Assembly: GCF_006443685.1 (NCBI RefSeq)
Contig: NZ_VFYP01000001.1
Location: 1,550,001-1,614,000 of the forward strand
From: Rhizobium glycinendophyticum
GTDB taxonomy: Bacteria > Pseudomonadota > Alphaproteobacteria > Rhizobiales > Rhizobiaceae
DNA length: 64,000 nucleotides
Reading direction: 5' to 3'
The notes beneath the pieces were generated by a model. The model had not been told where the DNA came from. It did no database searches and worked only from the letters and a program-made list of their open reading frames with translations. Below are positions 1 through 7,532 of this stretch, one piece after another; positions within the stretch are counted from its first letter, which is position 1, and each line of letters starts with the position of its first letter. The position numbers were made by a program, and so were the translations under genes.

Positions 1-252
1 ACCACCTGGAACATCGAGGAGGCGGAGGGCGGCGTTTATGCCGGGATCTGGCAGTCGACGCCCGGCAAGTGGCGGATTCTCTACGATGAATGGGAGTATT
101 TCCATATTCTCGAAGGCCATTCGGTTGTCACCGAAGAGGGCGGAGCGCCGATCCACCTCCGGGCCGGCGACCGCCTGATCCTCAGGCCCGGCTTCAAGGG
201 AACCTGGGAAGTGCTTGAAACGACTCGCAAGGACTATGTGATCCGGCTCTAG
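1..252 (+). CDS. Cupin-domain protein, 3' end only (5' end outside window)
   Basis: The first 83 codons read without interruption in frame 1 to a TAG at 250-252. The visible part is a small beta-barrel of the cupin type. It has alternating hydrophobic strands, the segment EYFHILEGHSVVTEEGG (typical of the first cupin motif, but with one His rather than the usual pair) and a later RAGDRLILRPGFKGTWEV segment (second-motif-like). The GFKGTWEVLE ending is typical of the DUF861/EutQ-like cupins that hold small metabolites or metals. The stop overlaps the convergent GST gene by 4 bases. Start and substrate cannot be seen; a general cupin call is firm, the subfamily is inference. Confidence 0.7.
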   Translation, partial: TTWNIEEAEGGVYAGIWQSTPGKWRILYDEWEYFHILEGHSVVTEEGGAPIHLRAGDRLILRPGFKGTWEVLETTRKDYVIRL

Positions 253-908
253 CTCGCAGCCTTCATCCGGGCCGCTGCCGCCTCGTGCTCGGCCGCCAAG
301 GTGATGTCCTCTGTCGAGACCTTCTGGATGCTCGCCCGGCTGTTGATCCGCTCCATGTAGGCCTGGAAGGCGGGGCGGGACTCAACGAGACCGAACATTG
401 TGGTCCAGTGCAGTGCGATTCCCCACAGGAGGTCCGCTGCGGTGAAGCGGTCGCCGAGAAGGTATGGGCCCTTCTTCAAGGCGTCCTCCAGCATGTCGAT
501 CAGCAGGTCATAACTGGCATAGGGGGTCTCGTTGAAAGAAGCCGGCTCCCGCTTCATGTATCGATCGACGACCGCGGGTTCGAAACAGCTACCATAGATG
601 AACAGCCAGCGGACATAGGCGCCGCGGTCTGCATCTGTCAGTGCAGGAGCAAGACCCGCTTCGGGGAAAAGATCGGCAAGATAAAGATAGATCGCGCCCT
701 GTTCGGTGACGAGCGTGCTCTCAACCTCGACCGCCGGCACCTTGCCGAGTGGATTGATCGCAAGATAGGCCGGCTGTCGCTGTTCGCCGGCCTTCATGTT
801 GAGCACATGCAGCGTATAGGGGATGCCCAGTTCCTCAAGCAAGACGCGCGCGCCTGTGGCTCTGGTCTGTGGCGAATAGAAGAGGGTGATCTGGTAGTCA
901 TTGCGCAT
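249..908 (-). CDS. Glutathione S-transferase family protein
   Basis: A 219-residue cytosolic GST, the usual family length. Residues 1-85 form the thioredoxin-like glutathione-binding half: LFYSPQTRATG near the N-terminus places a Ser at the catalytic position, followed by NPLGKVPAVEV with the conserved cis-Pro before Val, and TEQGAIYLYL with the glutathione-binding Glu-Gln(Ser/Gly) turn. The remainder is the all-helical C-terminal half. It probably conjugates or reduces electrophilic compounds with glutathione; substrate unknown. It is divergent from the WYL regulator at 1025 across 116 bp and convergent with the cupin gene. ATG at 906-908 is preceded on its strand by an AGGGAGA ribosome-binding sequence. 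Confidence 0.85.
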   Translation of the reverse strand: MRNDYQITLFYSPQTRATGARVLLEELGIPYTLHVLNMKAGEQRQPAYLAINPLGKVPAVEVESTLVTEQGAIYLYLADLFPEAGLAPALTDADRGAYVRWLFIYGSCFEPAVVDRYMKREPASFNETPYASYDLLIDMLEDALKKGPYLLGDRFTAADLLWGIALHWTTMFGLVESRPAFQAYMERINSRASIQKVSTEDITLAAEHEAAAARMKAAS

Positions 909-968
909 TGAAGTCTCCCTTTCGAAATGATGCCGCCATGTGGCGATGAAGCGAGACTATGCGACCGT

Positions 969-989
969 ACCTGTCAGTCTGTGTCAGGT
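969..989. promoter_or_regulatory. Candidate operator between GST gene and WYL regulator
   Basis: The 116-bp divergent spacer (909-1024) contains the inverted repeat ACCTG-N11-CAGGT, with the direct repeat TGTCAG nested inside it at 972 and 982. Regulators of the YafY/WYL type commonly act on a divergently transcribed neighbour, so this is the most likely binding site, but the assignment is inference from position and symmetry only. Confidence 0.3.
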
Positions 990-1024
990 TGGTTTAGGGT
1001 GCTCGACCAGACGAGGATTTTCTT

Positions 1025-2008
1025 ATGCGCGCAAGCCGGCTGATCAACATCCTGACGACCCTGCAGGCGAAGGGCCTGGTGAAGGCGGAAGCGCTCGCTG
1101 CCGAGAACGAAGTTTCGGTCCGCACCATTTATCGAGACATCGACGCCCTCTCGCTCTCCGGCATCCCGGTCTACAGCGAGCGCGGTTCGGATGGCGGTTA
1201 CAAGCTTCTCGACGGTTACCGTGTCCGCCTCAATGGGCTGTCGCCTGCCGAAGCTGAGGCGATGTTCCTCTCCGCTATTCCCGGCGCCGCAGCCGATCTC
1301 GGTCTCGGATCGCTGATGGCCGGCGCTCAGAAGAAATTGACGGCGGCCTTGCCCGAGGATCTGAGAGAGAGTGCGAGGCGCACGCAATCGAAGTTCCACC
1401 TTGATGCACCGACCTGGCTCGCTGAGGGCGAACAGCCGGTCTACCTTCAGGCCATTGCCGATGCCGTCTGGAACTCCAAGCGGATCCGCATGCGCTACCG
1501 TTCGTGGAAGGCGGAGAAGAACAGGGTGGCAGAACCGCTCGGGATCGTCATGAAGGGCGGCGCCTGGTATCTCGTCGCCCGCGTTGACGACACACCGCGC
1601 ACCTACCGCATTTCGCGTGTCCTCGATCTGATCGTCACCGATGAACACTTCGACTGGCCGAAAACTTTCGACCTCGCAGCCTACTGGGACGAAAACACCC
1701 GACGGCTCGAACGCGAACTCTACCCCAATTCGGCAATTGTCCGGCTATCCGGCTGGGGGCTGAGGGAGGTAGAGCACATGTCTCCTCCTTACGTTCGCTC
1801 CAATCTTGAGCTTCTGGGGGAACCTGACGAACAGGGCTGGCACACTGTCCGCCTGCCGGTGGCGCAGGAACGCATGGCCGTCTCCGAGATGCTGAAGCTT
1901 GGAACGGAGGTCGAGATCATCGACCCGCCGGAATTGCGCGCCGCCATGCATCGTGCCGTTGGAATCCTGATGGCCCGTTACAGCGAGGCGTCCGACCTCA
2001 CCAGCTGA
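1025..2008 (+). CDS. YafY-type transcriptional regulator (HTH_11 + WYL domain)
   Basis: A 327-residue DNA-binding regulator. Residues 1-60 form a winged helix-turn-helix (RLINILTTLQAKGLVKAEALA, then NEVSVRTIYRDIDALSLSGIPV, the DeoR-like recognition pattern), followed by GGYKLLDGYRVR. The central part, about residues 140-225, is a WYL ligand-sensing domain with the arginine-rich RIRMRYRSW strand, PLGIVMKGGAWYLVARV and RTYRISRV. A C-terminal extension follows. WYL proteins sense nucleic-acid or small-molecule ligands. It probably controls the divergent GST gene. Its 3' end overlaps the convergent P450 gene by 11 bases. Confidence 0.88.
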   Translation: MRASRLINILTTLQAKGLVKAEALAAENEVSVRTIYRDIDALSLSGIPVYSERGSDGGYKLLDGYRVRLNGLSPAEAEAMFLSAIPGAAADLGLGSLMAGAQKKLTAALPEDLRESARRTQSKFHLDAPTWLAEGEQPVYLQAIADAVWNSKRIRMRYRSWKAEKNRVAEPLGIVMKGGAWYLVARVDDTPRTYRISRVLDLIVTDEHFDWPKTFDLAAYWDENTRRLERELYPNSAIVRLSGWGLREVEHMSPPYVRSNLELLGEPDEQGWHTVRLPVAQERMAVSEMLKLGTEVEIIDPPELRAAMHRAVGILMARYSEASDLTS

Positions 2009-3242
2009 GGTCGAGCCGTTCCAGCCCATGGAAATGGTAGACATCCTTGACCTTGGGCGTTTCGGCGATCTTTAGCCCCGGCAGACGCTTGAACAAGAGC
2101 GGCAGAACAATGTTGAGTTCGAGCCTTGCCAGCGGCGCCCCGATGCAGAAATGGATGCCGGCACCGAAGGAGAGGTTCGCCCCTTCGTCGCGCTCCGGCT
2201 TGAAAGTCAGCGCATCCGGGAATTTCTGCGGATCAAGATTGGCGGCTGCCAGAATGAGGCTTACCTTGTCCCCGCGCTGGAAGGACACGCCGTCGATCTC
2301 GCAGGGCTCCAGGCACCAGCGCTGGAAGATATGCACGGGCGCGCAGATGCGGAGCGTCTCCTCGACCGTCCGTTCGGTGGTCTTCTCGTCAGCAAACAGC
2401 GTCGCCGGATCGATCCCGCTATCGAGGATGACCCGAACCGAATTACCGATCTGGTGCACGGTCGCCTCGTGGCCGGCATTGAGGAGCACGATCGTCGTCG
2501 AGATCAACTCGTCCTCAGTCAGGAACTGGCCCTTGTGCTCGGTATGGATCATGTGGCTCAGAAGATCATCGCGCGGCTCGGCCCGCCGCTCCGCGATCAC
2601 CTGACGCACGTAGTCGGCAAACTCCTTGGCTGAGCGATCGGCCGCCTCTTCGTCGGCGCGTGTCCGTTTGAACATGTACATGCCGACATAGTCGTGGCTC
2701 CATTTCAGAAGCTGCGGCCCCATCTCCTCGGGAATGCCGATCATCCGGGCGATCATCGTGACCGGGATGATGTCGGCGAATGTCGACAGAAGCTCCGTCC
2801 TTCCATCCTTTTCGAAGCTGTCGATCAATCGGTTCGCCAGTTCCTCGATCTCCGGCGTCATCTTCTCGACATGTCGGGACACGAATGCACGGTTCACCAG
2901 TGTCCGCAGCCGCGTGTGCTCCGGCGGCTCGATCTCGAGCAGCGAATGCTCCTCTGCCTTATCGAAGTGGCTGGTATGCGCTGCGGGCTCTGGCATCCCG
3001 AGTTCTTCGCGCGTTGCGATATGCAGGATCTGCCGGCCGAAGCGGCGGTCGCGCAAAAGCGCGTTCACATGGTCATAACCGGTGAAGAACCACTGCTTCT
3101 GTTCCTCCCAATAGAAGGTCGGACAGCTTGCGTGCAAAGCCGCGTAGGCCCGGTTCGGATCGCCGTAGAAAGCGGGATCACGGGCGTCGAGAGAGACGCG
3201 ACGGCTGGCTGGATCGATGGTGAGGAAGGAAAGCTCGGTCAT
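1998..3242 (-). CDS. Cytochrome P450
   Basis: A 414-residue soluble bacterial P450. The heme-binding loop FGAGIHFCIGAPLAR carries the axial Cys366. The K-helix ExxR appears as ETLR. The I-helix oxygen-activation motif is LLNAGHEATVH (AGxxT type) and a PERD meander follows the K helix. The ATG at 3242 is preferred over a TTG at 3278 because the family N-terminus begins near it and an AGG lies about 7 bases upstream. No ferredoxin or reductase gene is adjacent, so electron partners must come from elsewhere. It should be a monooxygenase of an unknown hydrophobic substrate. It overlaps the WYL regulator's 3' end by 11 bases. Confidence 0.9.
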   Translation of the reverse strand: MTELSFLTIDPASRRVSLDARDPAFYGDPNRAYAALHASCPTFYWEEQKQWFFTGYDHVNALLRDRRFGRQILHIATREELGMPEPAAHTSHFDKAEEHSLLEIEPPEHTRLRTLVNRAFVSRHVEKMTPEIEELANRLIDSFEKDGRTELLSTFADIIPVTMIARMIGIPEEMGPQLLKWSHDYVGMYMFKRTRADEEAADRSAKEFADYVRQVIAERRAEPRDDLLSHMIHTEHKGQFLTEDELISTTIVLLNAGHEATVHQIGNSVRVILDSGIDPATLFADEKTTERTVEETLRICAPVHIFQRWCLEPCEIDGVSFQRGDKVSLILAAANLDPQKFPDALTFKPERDEGANLSFGAGIHFCIGAPLARLELNIVLPLLFKRLPGLKIAETPKVKDVYHFHGLERLDLSW

Positions 3243-3292
3243 GATAACCTGTTTATGCGATGGTGACTGTTCCGCCAATGCCTTGGCGAAGG

Positions 3293-4552
3293 TCAGCTGT
3301 CCAGTGAGGTTGCGACGGCGGCGATCCTTTTCAGGATCGCGACCTGGCGGTCAACCTGTTCATCAACCGCGACGCCCGTCTCCAAACGCGCCGTTGGCAC
3401 AGTGACAATACGCGCGCCGGCCTTCACCGACGTCCGGTTGCGGCCCTGGCTCTTCGAAACATAGAGCGCGCTGTCAGCGTCCGACATCAGTTGCTCCAGC
3501 TTTGCACCGGCAAGAGGGCTGACGGCAATGCCGATGCTGGTTGTGATGCTGAGGGGCTTGAGCTCTGTTGATATTGGCTTCTCGGCCAGTGCCATCCTCA
3601 CCGTCTCGGCAAAGAGAGCGGCATCGCGGGGTTCGGAAATGGCCAGGACGGCAGCAAACTCTTCACCGCCGGTGCGCCCGAAGGCGGCCCGCTGCGGCAG
3701 GAGCGATCGGCAGAGTGCGGAGAATTCCAGCAGCACCTGATCGCCCGCCTGATGCCCATGTTCGTCGTTCACCTGCTTGAAGTGGTCCAGATCGAAGATC
3801 AGCAGCGCAAGAGCCGGCGAGGGGGCTTCGTCATGAATGCGCTGATAGGCTTCGGAGAAGCCGCGGCGATTGAGGACGCCCGTCAAGGGATCCGTTCGCA
3901 CGAGCGCCTGCAGGCGCTCCTCAGAGCGGTCCATCAGCATCTTGGCGAGGATCACGATTGCCGTGATGAAGCCGACCAGGGCGACTGTTCCCATCCATAG
4001 TCCAAGGATGTTGTCCTGGAACCCTTTGGGTTGCCGGAAGATCACAAAGATCCCGAACGTGAGGCTCGACATCGCCTGAGTGGCCCAAATCGCCGACAGC
4101 ATGATGCGGTAGCGGCGTGAACTGAAGCTTGCCTTGGTGATCAGCACCGCCAGGGATAAGAAACCGATGGCCGCAGCGAGGTTATAGGTCGATACCCTCA
4201 GGGCAAAGGTTTCGCGGACCTGGGGCAGAAGATTTCCGACAATCCAGATCAGGGGCGGCAGCCATGCGGCAAACGGCGCGCGCCGTCGATCCAGAGCCGA
4301 GATGGCAGTGATCCATGCGCTGAAGGCGAAAAGCGAGGTGATGTTGGCCACGTGAATAGACACGAAATCGGGAATGTTGCCACGCGCGCCGACGAGGCCG
4401 AGCCCCGTAGCGTGCGCGGCAAAACCTATGCCGAACCAAAGGAAATGCCGCTGATCCCGCCCATGCAGCCAAATGGCAAGAAGGAGAATCGCAAGCGTGC
4501 CCGCCTGGATCACCCAGAGCAGAAACGCCGTCTTCACGTCGATCACGATCAA
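3293..4552 (-). CDS. Membrane-anchored diguanylate cyclase (GGDEF domain)
   Basis: A 419-residue protein with six or seven predicted transmembrane helices in residues 1-210, a short linker MDRSEERLQALVRTDPLTGVLNRRG, then a GGDEF domain. The active-site loop reads GGEEF, FDLDHFKQVND supplies the metal-binding Asp, and DSALYVSKSQGRNR is the closing motif. It should make cyclic-di-GMP from two GTP. The inhibitory I-site (RxxD, ending six residues before GGEEF) is absent: those positions hold PQRA. Product inhibition is therefore not expected at that site. The sensory module resembles no domain I can name. Start is uncertain: TTG at 4552 with GGGA upstream, or a GTG two codons later. Confidence 0.85.
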   Translation of the reverse strand: MIVIDVKTAFLLWVIQAGTLAILLLAIWLHGRDQRHFLWFGIGFAAHATGLGLVGARGNIPDFVSIHVANITSLFAFSAWITAISALDRRRAPFAAWLPPLIWIVGNLLPQVRETFALRVSTYNLAAAIGFLSLAVLITKASFSSRRYRIMLSAIWATQAMSSLTFGIFVIFRQPKGFQDNILGLWMGTVALVGFITAIVILAKMLMDRSEERLQALVRTDPLTGVLNRRGFSEAYQRIHDEAPSPALALLIFDLDHFKQVNDEHGHQAGDQVLLEFSALCRSLLPQRAAFGRTGGEEFAAVLAISEPRDAALFAETVRMALAEKPISTELKPLSITTSIGIAVSPLAGAKLEQLMSDADSALYVSKSQGRNRTSVKAGARIVTVPTARLETGVAVDEQVDRQVAILKRIAAVATSLDS

Positions 4553-4808
4553 TATCCCAAATAATGGAGTCTGGGCCTACGCGCTCCACAATGGCGCAGC
4601 CGGGTTAAGCACTTCCTACGGTGACCTTGTGGATTGCAGCAAGTGCAGCTGTTCTTGGCTGCAAGGAAAAAGAGAATTTTCACCATGTTAGAGGTTTCTT
4701 GTGCGTCGTGGGCAAGTCTCAGGAGCAAGAACCTCGCGGGTCGGGCAAAACAGCCGGAGCAGGGCCGTTAGGTCGCTTGCAGGCATTAAGGATATCCCTT
4801 GCTCGTGT

Positions 4809-4838
4809 CTTGAATGTCAGGGTCCGGACACTCTATGT
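4809..4838 (+). promoter_or_regulatory. Heat-shock (RpoH, sigma-32) type promoter for clpP
   Basis: CTTGAAT at 4809-4815 matches 6 of 7 of the sigma-32 -35 element CTTGAAA. After a 15-nt spacer, CTCTATGT at 4831-4838 matches the CCCCATNT -10 element at the invariant-type positions C1, C3, A5, T6 and T8. Transcription would start around 4845, leaving a leader of about 60 nt before clpP. The remainder of the 353-bp spacer 4553-4905 holds no convincing gene. It has a 7-bp stem TTGCAGC/GCTGCAA (4634-4640/4658-4664) of unknown meaning and the 5' flank of the GGDEF gene. Confidence 0.5.
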
Positions 4839-4905
4839 AGGGGTTGACAGATTTTACGTGATTCCCGGTGCTGACGTGCCGGGGTGAGGCTGGAAAAGGA
4901 CCGAT

Positions 4906-5541
4906 ATGAGAAATCCCGTTGATACCGCCCTGGCTCTGGTGCCGATGGTCGTGGAGCAGACCAATCGCGGCGAGCGCTCCTACGATATCTTCTCCCGCCT
5001 GCTGAAGGAGCGGATCATCTTCCTGACGGGTCCGGTCGAGGATACCATGGCCTCGCTGGTCTGCGCTCAGCTTCTTTTCCTGGAAGCCGAGAACCCGAAG
5101 AAGGAAATCGCCCTCTACATCAATTCGCCGGGCGGCGTCGTGACCTCCGGCATGGCAATCTACGACACGATGCAGTTCATTCGTCCGGCCGTGTCGACGC
5201 TGTGCATCGGCCAGGCAGCCTCCATGGGCTCGCTGTTGCTTGCCGCCGGCGAGAAGGGGATGCGTTTCGCCACCCCGAACGCACGGATTATGGTCCACCA
5301 GCCATCCGGCGGCTTCCAGGGCCAGGCGTCTGACATCGAGCGCCATGCTCGTGACATTATTAAGATGAAGCGTCGCTTGAACGAGGTCTATGTCAAGCAC
5401 ACCGGCCGCACCTATGAGGAAGTCGAGACCACGCTTGATCGCGACCACTTCATGGAATCGAGCGAAGCTAAGGACTGGGGTCTGATCGACCGTATTCTGA
5501 CGTCTCGCGCCGAAATTGAGGGCGCGGCTCCGTCGGCTTGA
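4906..5541 (+). CDS. clpP: ATP-dependent Clp protease proteolytic subunit ClpP
   Basis: A 211-residue serine protease subunit that assembles as two heptameric rings and degrades proteins unfolded by ClpX or ClpA. The catalytic triad is visible: Ser106 in [10 protein letters not shown], His131 in MVHQPSGG and Asp180 in LDRDHFM. Length and the N-terminal propeptide-like stretch fit the family. ATG at 4906 follows AAAAGGA with good spacing. It stands immediately upstream of clpX, the partner unfoldase, as in other rhizobia, but a 287-bp gap separates them, so clpX may also have its own promoter. A heat-shock-type promoter lies about 70 bp upstream. Confidence 0.97.
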   Translation: MRNPVDTALALVPMVVEQTNRGERSYDIFSRLLKERIIFLTGPVEDTMASLVCAQLLFLEAENPKKEIALYINSPGGVVTSGMAIYDTMQFIRPAVSTLCIGQAASMGSLLLAAGEKGMRFATPNARIMVHQPSGGFQGQASDIERHARDIIKMKRRLNEVYVKHTGRTYEEVETTLDRDHFMESSEAKDWGLIDRILTSRAEIEGAAPSA

Positions 5542-5555
5542 CGGCATCCGGCCGG

Positions 5556-5577
5556 GCGGCGCCTTTGCGGGCGCCGC
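5556..5577. other. GC-rich hairpin after clpP; clpP-clpX spacer
   Basis: A perfect 8-bp stem GCGGCGCC/GGCGCCGC with a 6-nt loop begins 14 bases after the clpP stop. No U-tract follows, so it is not a standard intrinsic terminator; it may stabilise the clpP mRNA 3' end or act with Rho. Further on, CTATGT/ACATAG (5639-5644/5657-5662) is a short palindrome with a 12-nt centre, possibly a protein site near a clpX promoter. The spacer 5542-5828 shows no gene. Confidence 0.4.
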
Positions 5578-5828
5578 AGGAAGTGAAGGCGCCGGGGGTT
5601 TAAAGTCGCCGCGAAAGCGCTAATAGTATGGATTAAGGCTATGTTGAACGTTTGTGACATAGTCTGCCGAGACTGGGAGTTTTCGTTGCCGCCGATCCGT
5701 GTTGTGCTGATCGGCTAGTAGCTCCAGATCGGAAGAGGTTTTCACCAAAGGCGGCGGTGGGAACTGGACAGTGTGAGTGACCGCCCTGCCGTGACTGCGG
5801 TGGCGCGGCGTGCTGGAAGGATAAAGAC

Positions 5829-7106
5829 ATGAGCAAGGTCAGCGGAAGCAACGGCGGTGACTCCAAGAATACCCTTTATTGTTCCTTCTGCGGCAAGAGC
5901 CAGCACGAGGTCCGCAAGCTGATTGCCGGACCGACTGTGTTCATCTGCGATGAATGCGTCGAACTCTGCATGGATATCATCCGCGAAGAGAACAAGTCTT
6001 CGATGGTCAAGTCCCGTGATGGCGTCCCCACGCCGCAGGACATCATCAAGATCCTCGACGAATACGTGATCGGCCAGAAGCAGGCGAAGAAGATCCTGTC
6101 GGTGGCCGTGCACAACCACTACAAGCGCCTGTCGCATGCCTCGAAGGGCGGCGACGTGGAACTGGCGAAGTCGAACATCATGCTTGTCGGCCCGACCGGC
6201 TGCGGTAAGACCTATCTTGCCCAGACGCTCGCCCGGATCATCGACGTGCCCTTCACCATGGCGGACGCCACGACCCTGACCGAAGCCGGTTATGTCGGTG
6301 AAGACGTCGAAAACATCATCCTGAAGCTGCTTCAGTCTGCGGATTACAATGTCGAGCGCGCCCAGCGCGGCATCGTCTATATCGACGAAGTCGACAAGAT
6401 CTCCCGCAAGTCGGACAATCCTTCGATCACCCGCGACGTGTCGGGGGAGGGCGTCCAGCAGGCGCTTCTGAAGATCATGGAAGGCACGGTTGCTTCCGTT
6501 CCGCCGCAGGGTGGCCGCAAGCATCCGCAGCAGGAATTCCTGCAGGTCGACACGACGAACATCCTGTTCATCTGCGGCGGTGCCTTTGCCGGCCTCGACA
6601 AGATCATTTCTGCCCGTGGCGAGAAGACCTCGATCGGTTTTGGCGCAACGGTGAAGGCGGAAGATGATCGTCGCGTTGGCGAAGTGCTGCGCGAACTGGA
6701 GCCGGAAGATCTGGTCAAGTTCGGCCTTATCCCGGAATTCATCGGTCGTCTGCCGGTTCTGGCAACGCTCGAAGACCTGGACGAGGATGCGCTGATCCAG
6801 ATCCTGTCGGAGCCGAAGAACGCGCTCGTCAAGCAGTACCAGCGCCTGTTCGAAATGGAAGACGTCGAACTGACCTTCCACGAGGACGCACTGCGCGAGA
6901 TTGCCCGTAAGGCGATCACCCGCAAGACCGGTGCCCGCGGACTTCGCTCGATCATGGAAAAGATCCTGCTCGACACGATGTTCGAACTGCCGGAACTCGA
7001 TGGCGTGCGCGAAGTCGTCATTTCCGACGACGTCGTCAACGGCAATTCCCGTCCGCTGTACATCTATGCGGATCGCCAGGAAGAAAAAGCCAACGCTTCG
7101 GCGTGA
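5829..7106 (+). CDS. clpX: ATP-dependent Clp protease ATP-binding subunit ClpX
   Basis: A 425-residue AAA+ unfoldase that feeds tagged proteins into ClpP. Residues 18-43 form the N-terminal zinc-binding domain (Cys18, Cys21, Cys40, Cys43). Walker A is GPTGCGKT at 121-128 and Walker B is [10 protein letters not shown]. The pore loop GYVGED and sensor-2 region GARGLRSI are present. Length matches the family. ATG 5829 follows AAGGA at a suitable distance. In alphaproteobacteria ClpXP controls the cell cycle by degrading CtrA with CpdR/RcdA help, so it links functionally with divK and pleD further along this window. Confidence 0.98.
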   Translation: MSKVSGSNGGDSKNTLYCSFCGKSQHEVRKLIAGPTVFICDECVELCMDIIREENKSSMVKSRDGVPTPQDIIKILDEYVIGQKQAKKILSVAVHNHYKRLSHASKGGDVELAKSNIMLVGPTGCGKTYLAQTLARIIDVPFTMADATTLTEAGYVGEDVENIILKLLQSADYNVERAQRGIVYIDEVDKISRKSDNPSITRDVSGEGVQQALLKIMEGTVASVPPQGGRKHPQQEFLQVDTTNILFICGGAFAGLDKIISARGEKTSIGFGATVKAEDDRRVGEVLRELEPEDLVKFGLIPEFIGRLPVLATLEDLDEDALIQILSEPKNALVKQYQRLFEMEDVELTFHEDALREIARKAITRKTGARGLRSIMEKILLDTMFELPELDGVREVVISDDVVNGNSRPLYIYADRQEEKANASA

Positions 7107-7134
7107 TTTCACCCACGAGTCACAAATGCAGTTG

Positions 7135-7164
7135 GAGCCCGCCCTTGGCGGGCTCTTTCGTTTT
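7135..7164 (+). terminator. Rho-independent terminator after clpX
   Basis: A perfect 9-bp stem GAGCCCGCC/GGCGGGCTC with a CTT loop is followed by TTTCGTTTT, 28 bases after the clpX stop. It separates the clpX transcript from lon. Confidence 0.9.
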
Positions 7165-7422
7165 AGGGTGATCTTTTCTGATTTTACCGTGTCTGCTGTT
7201 GTCTCTGTTGACGGTTGGAGTAGAACAGATCGGGTGACATGCCGCCTGGATTCTGTTGCGTATCGGTATCTGCGTATCGTTCGTCCCTTCATGCGATGGC
7301 TGTAGTGACCGCTTTGCCGGTCGCAGCCACACACGCCTCGCTTCAGGTCCGCGTTCTAGGATGCGGGTCGAGGGAAAGCGTCATGTTCCCGTCACAGATT
7401 TGCGACGGACCAGCCAGGCAGG

Positions 7423-7451
7423 CTTGAATTGACGGTTTCGCGACTCCACTT
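7423..7451 (+). promoter_or_regulatory. Heat-shock (RpoH) type promoter for lon, and lon leader
   Basis: CTTGAAT at 7423-7429 (6 of 7 of CTTGAAA) and CTCCACTT at 7444-7451 (close to CCCCATNT) are 14 nt apart, a normal sigma-32 spacing. The transcript would carry a leader of about 75 nt containing the hairpin ATGACCGA/TCGGTCAT (7469-7476/7487-7494, 10-nt loop) before the lon ribosome-binding site AAAGGA at 7521. The rest of the 426-bp spacer 7107-7532 holds the clpX terminator and no gene. Confidence 0.42.
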
Positions 7452-7532
7452 GTTGGAGGAGCAAGAACATGACCGATGCCTTTGGGTCGGTCATCAGGTC
7501 CCGGTTCCCCGGGATGTTTGAAAGGAATTGAA

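Noticed and set aside
4844..4849. Perfect TTGACA as the clpP sigma-70 promoter
   Set aside because: No acceptable -10 at 16-18 bp spacing (CGGTGC/GGTGCT), and the transcript would begin almost at the ribosome site; the CTTGAA element upstream fits better.
4621..4887. ORF beginning MTLWIAASAAVLGCK, resembling a lipoprotein signal
   Set aside because: No ribosome site, no sensible continuation, and it runs over the candidate clpP promoter.
5556..5577. Hairpin after clpP as an intrinsic terminator
   Set aside because: Stem is strong but no U-tract follows; listed only as a hairpin.
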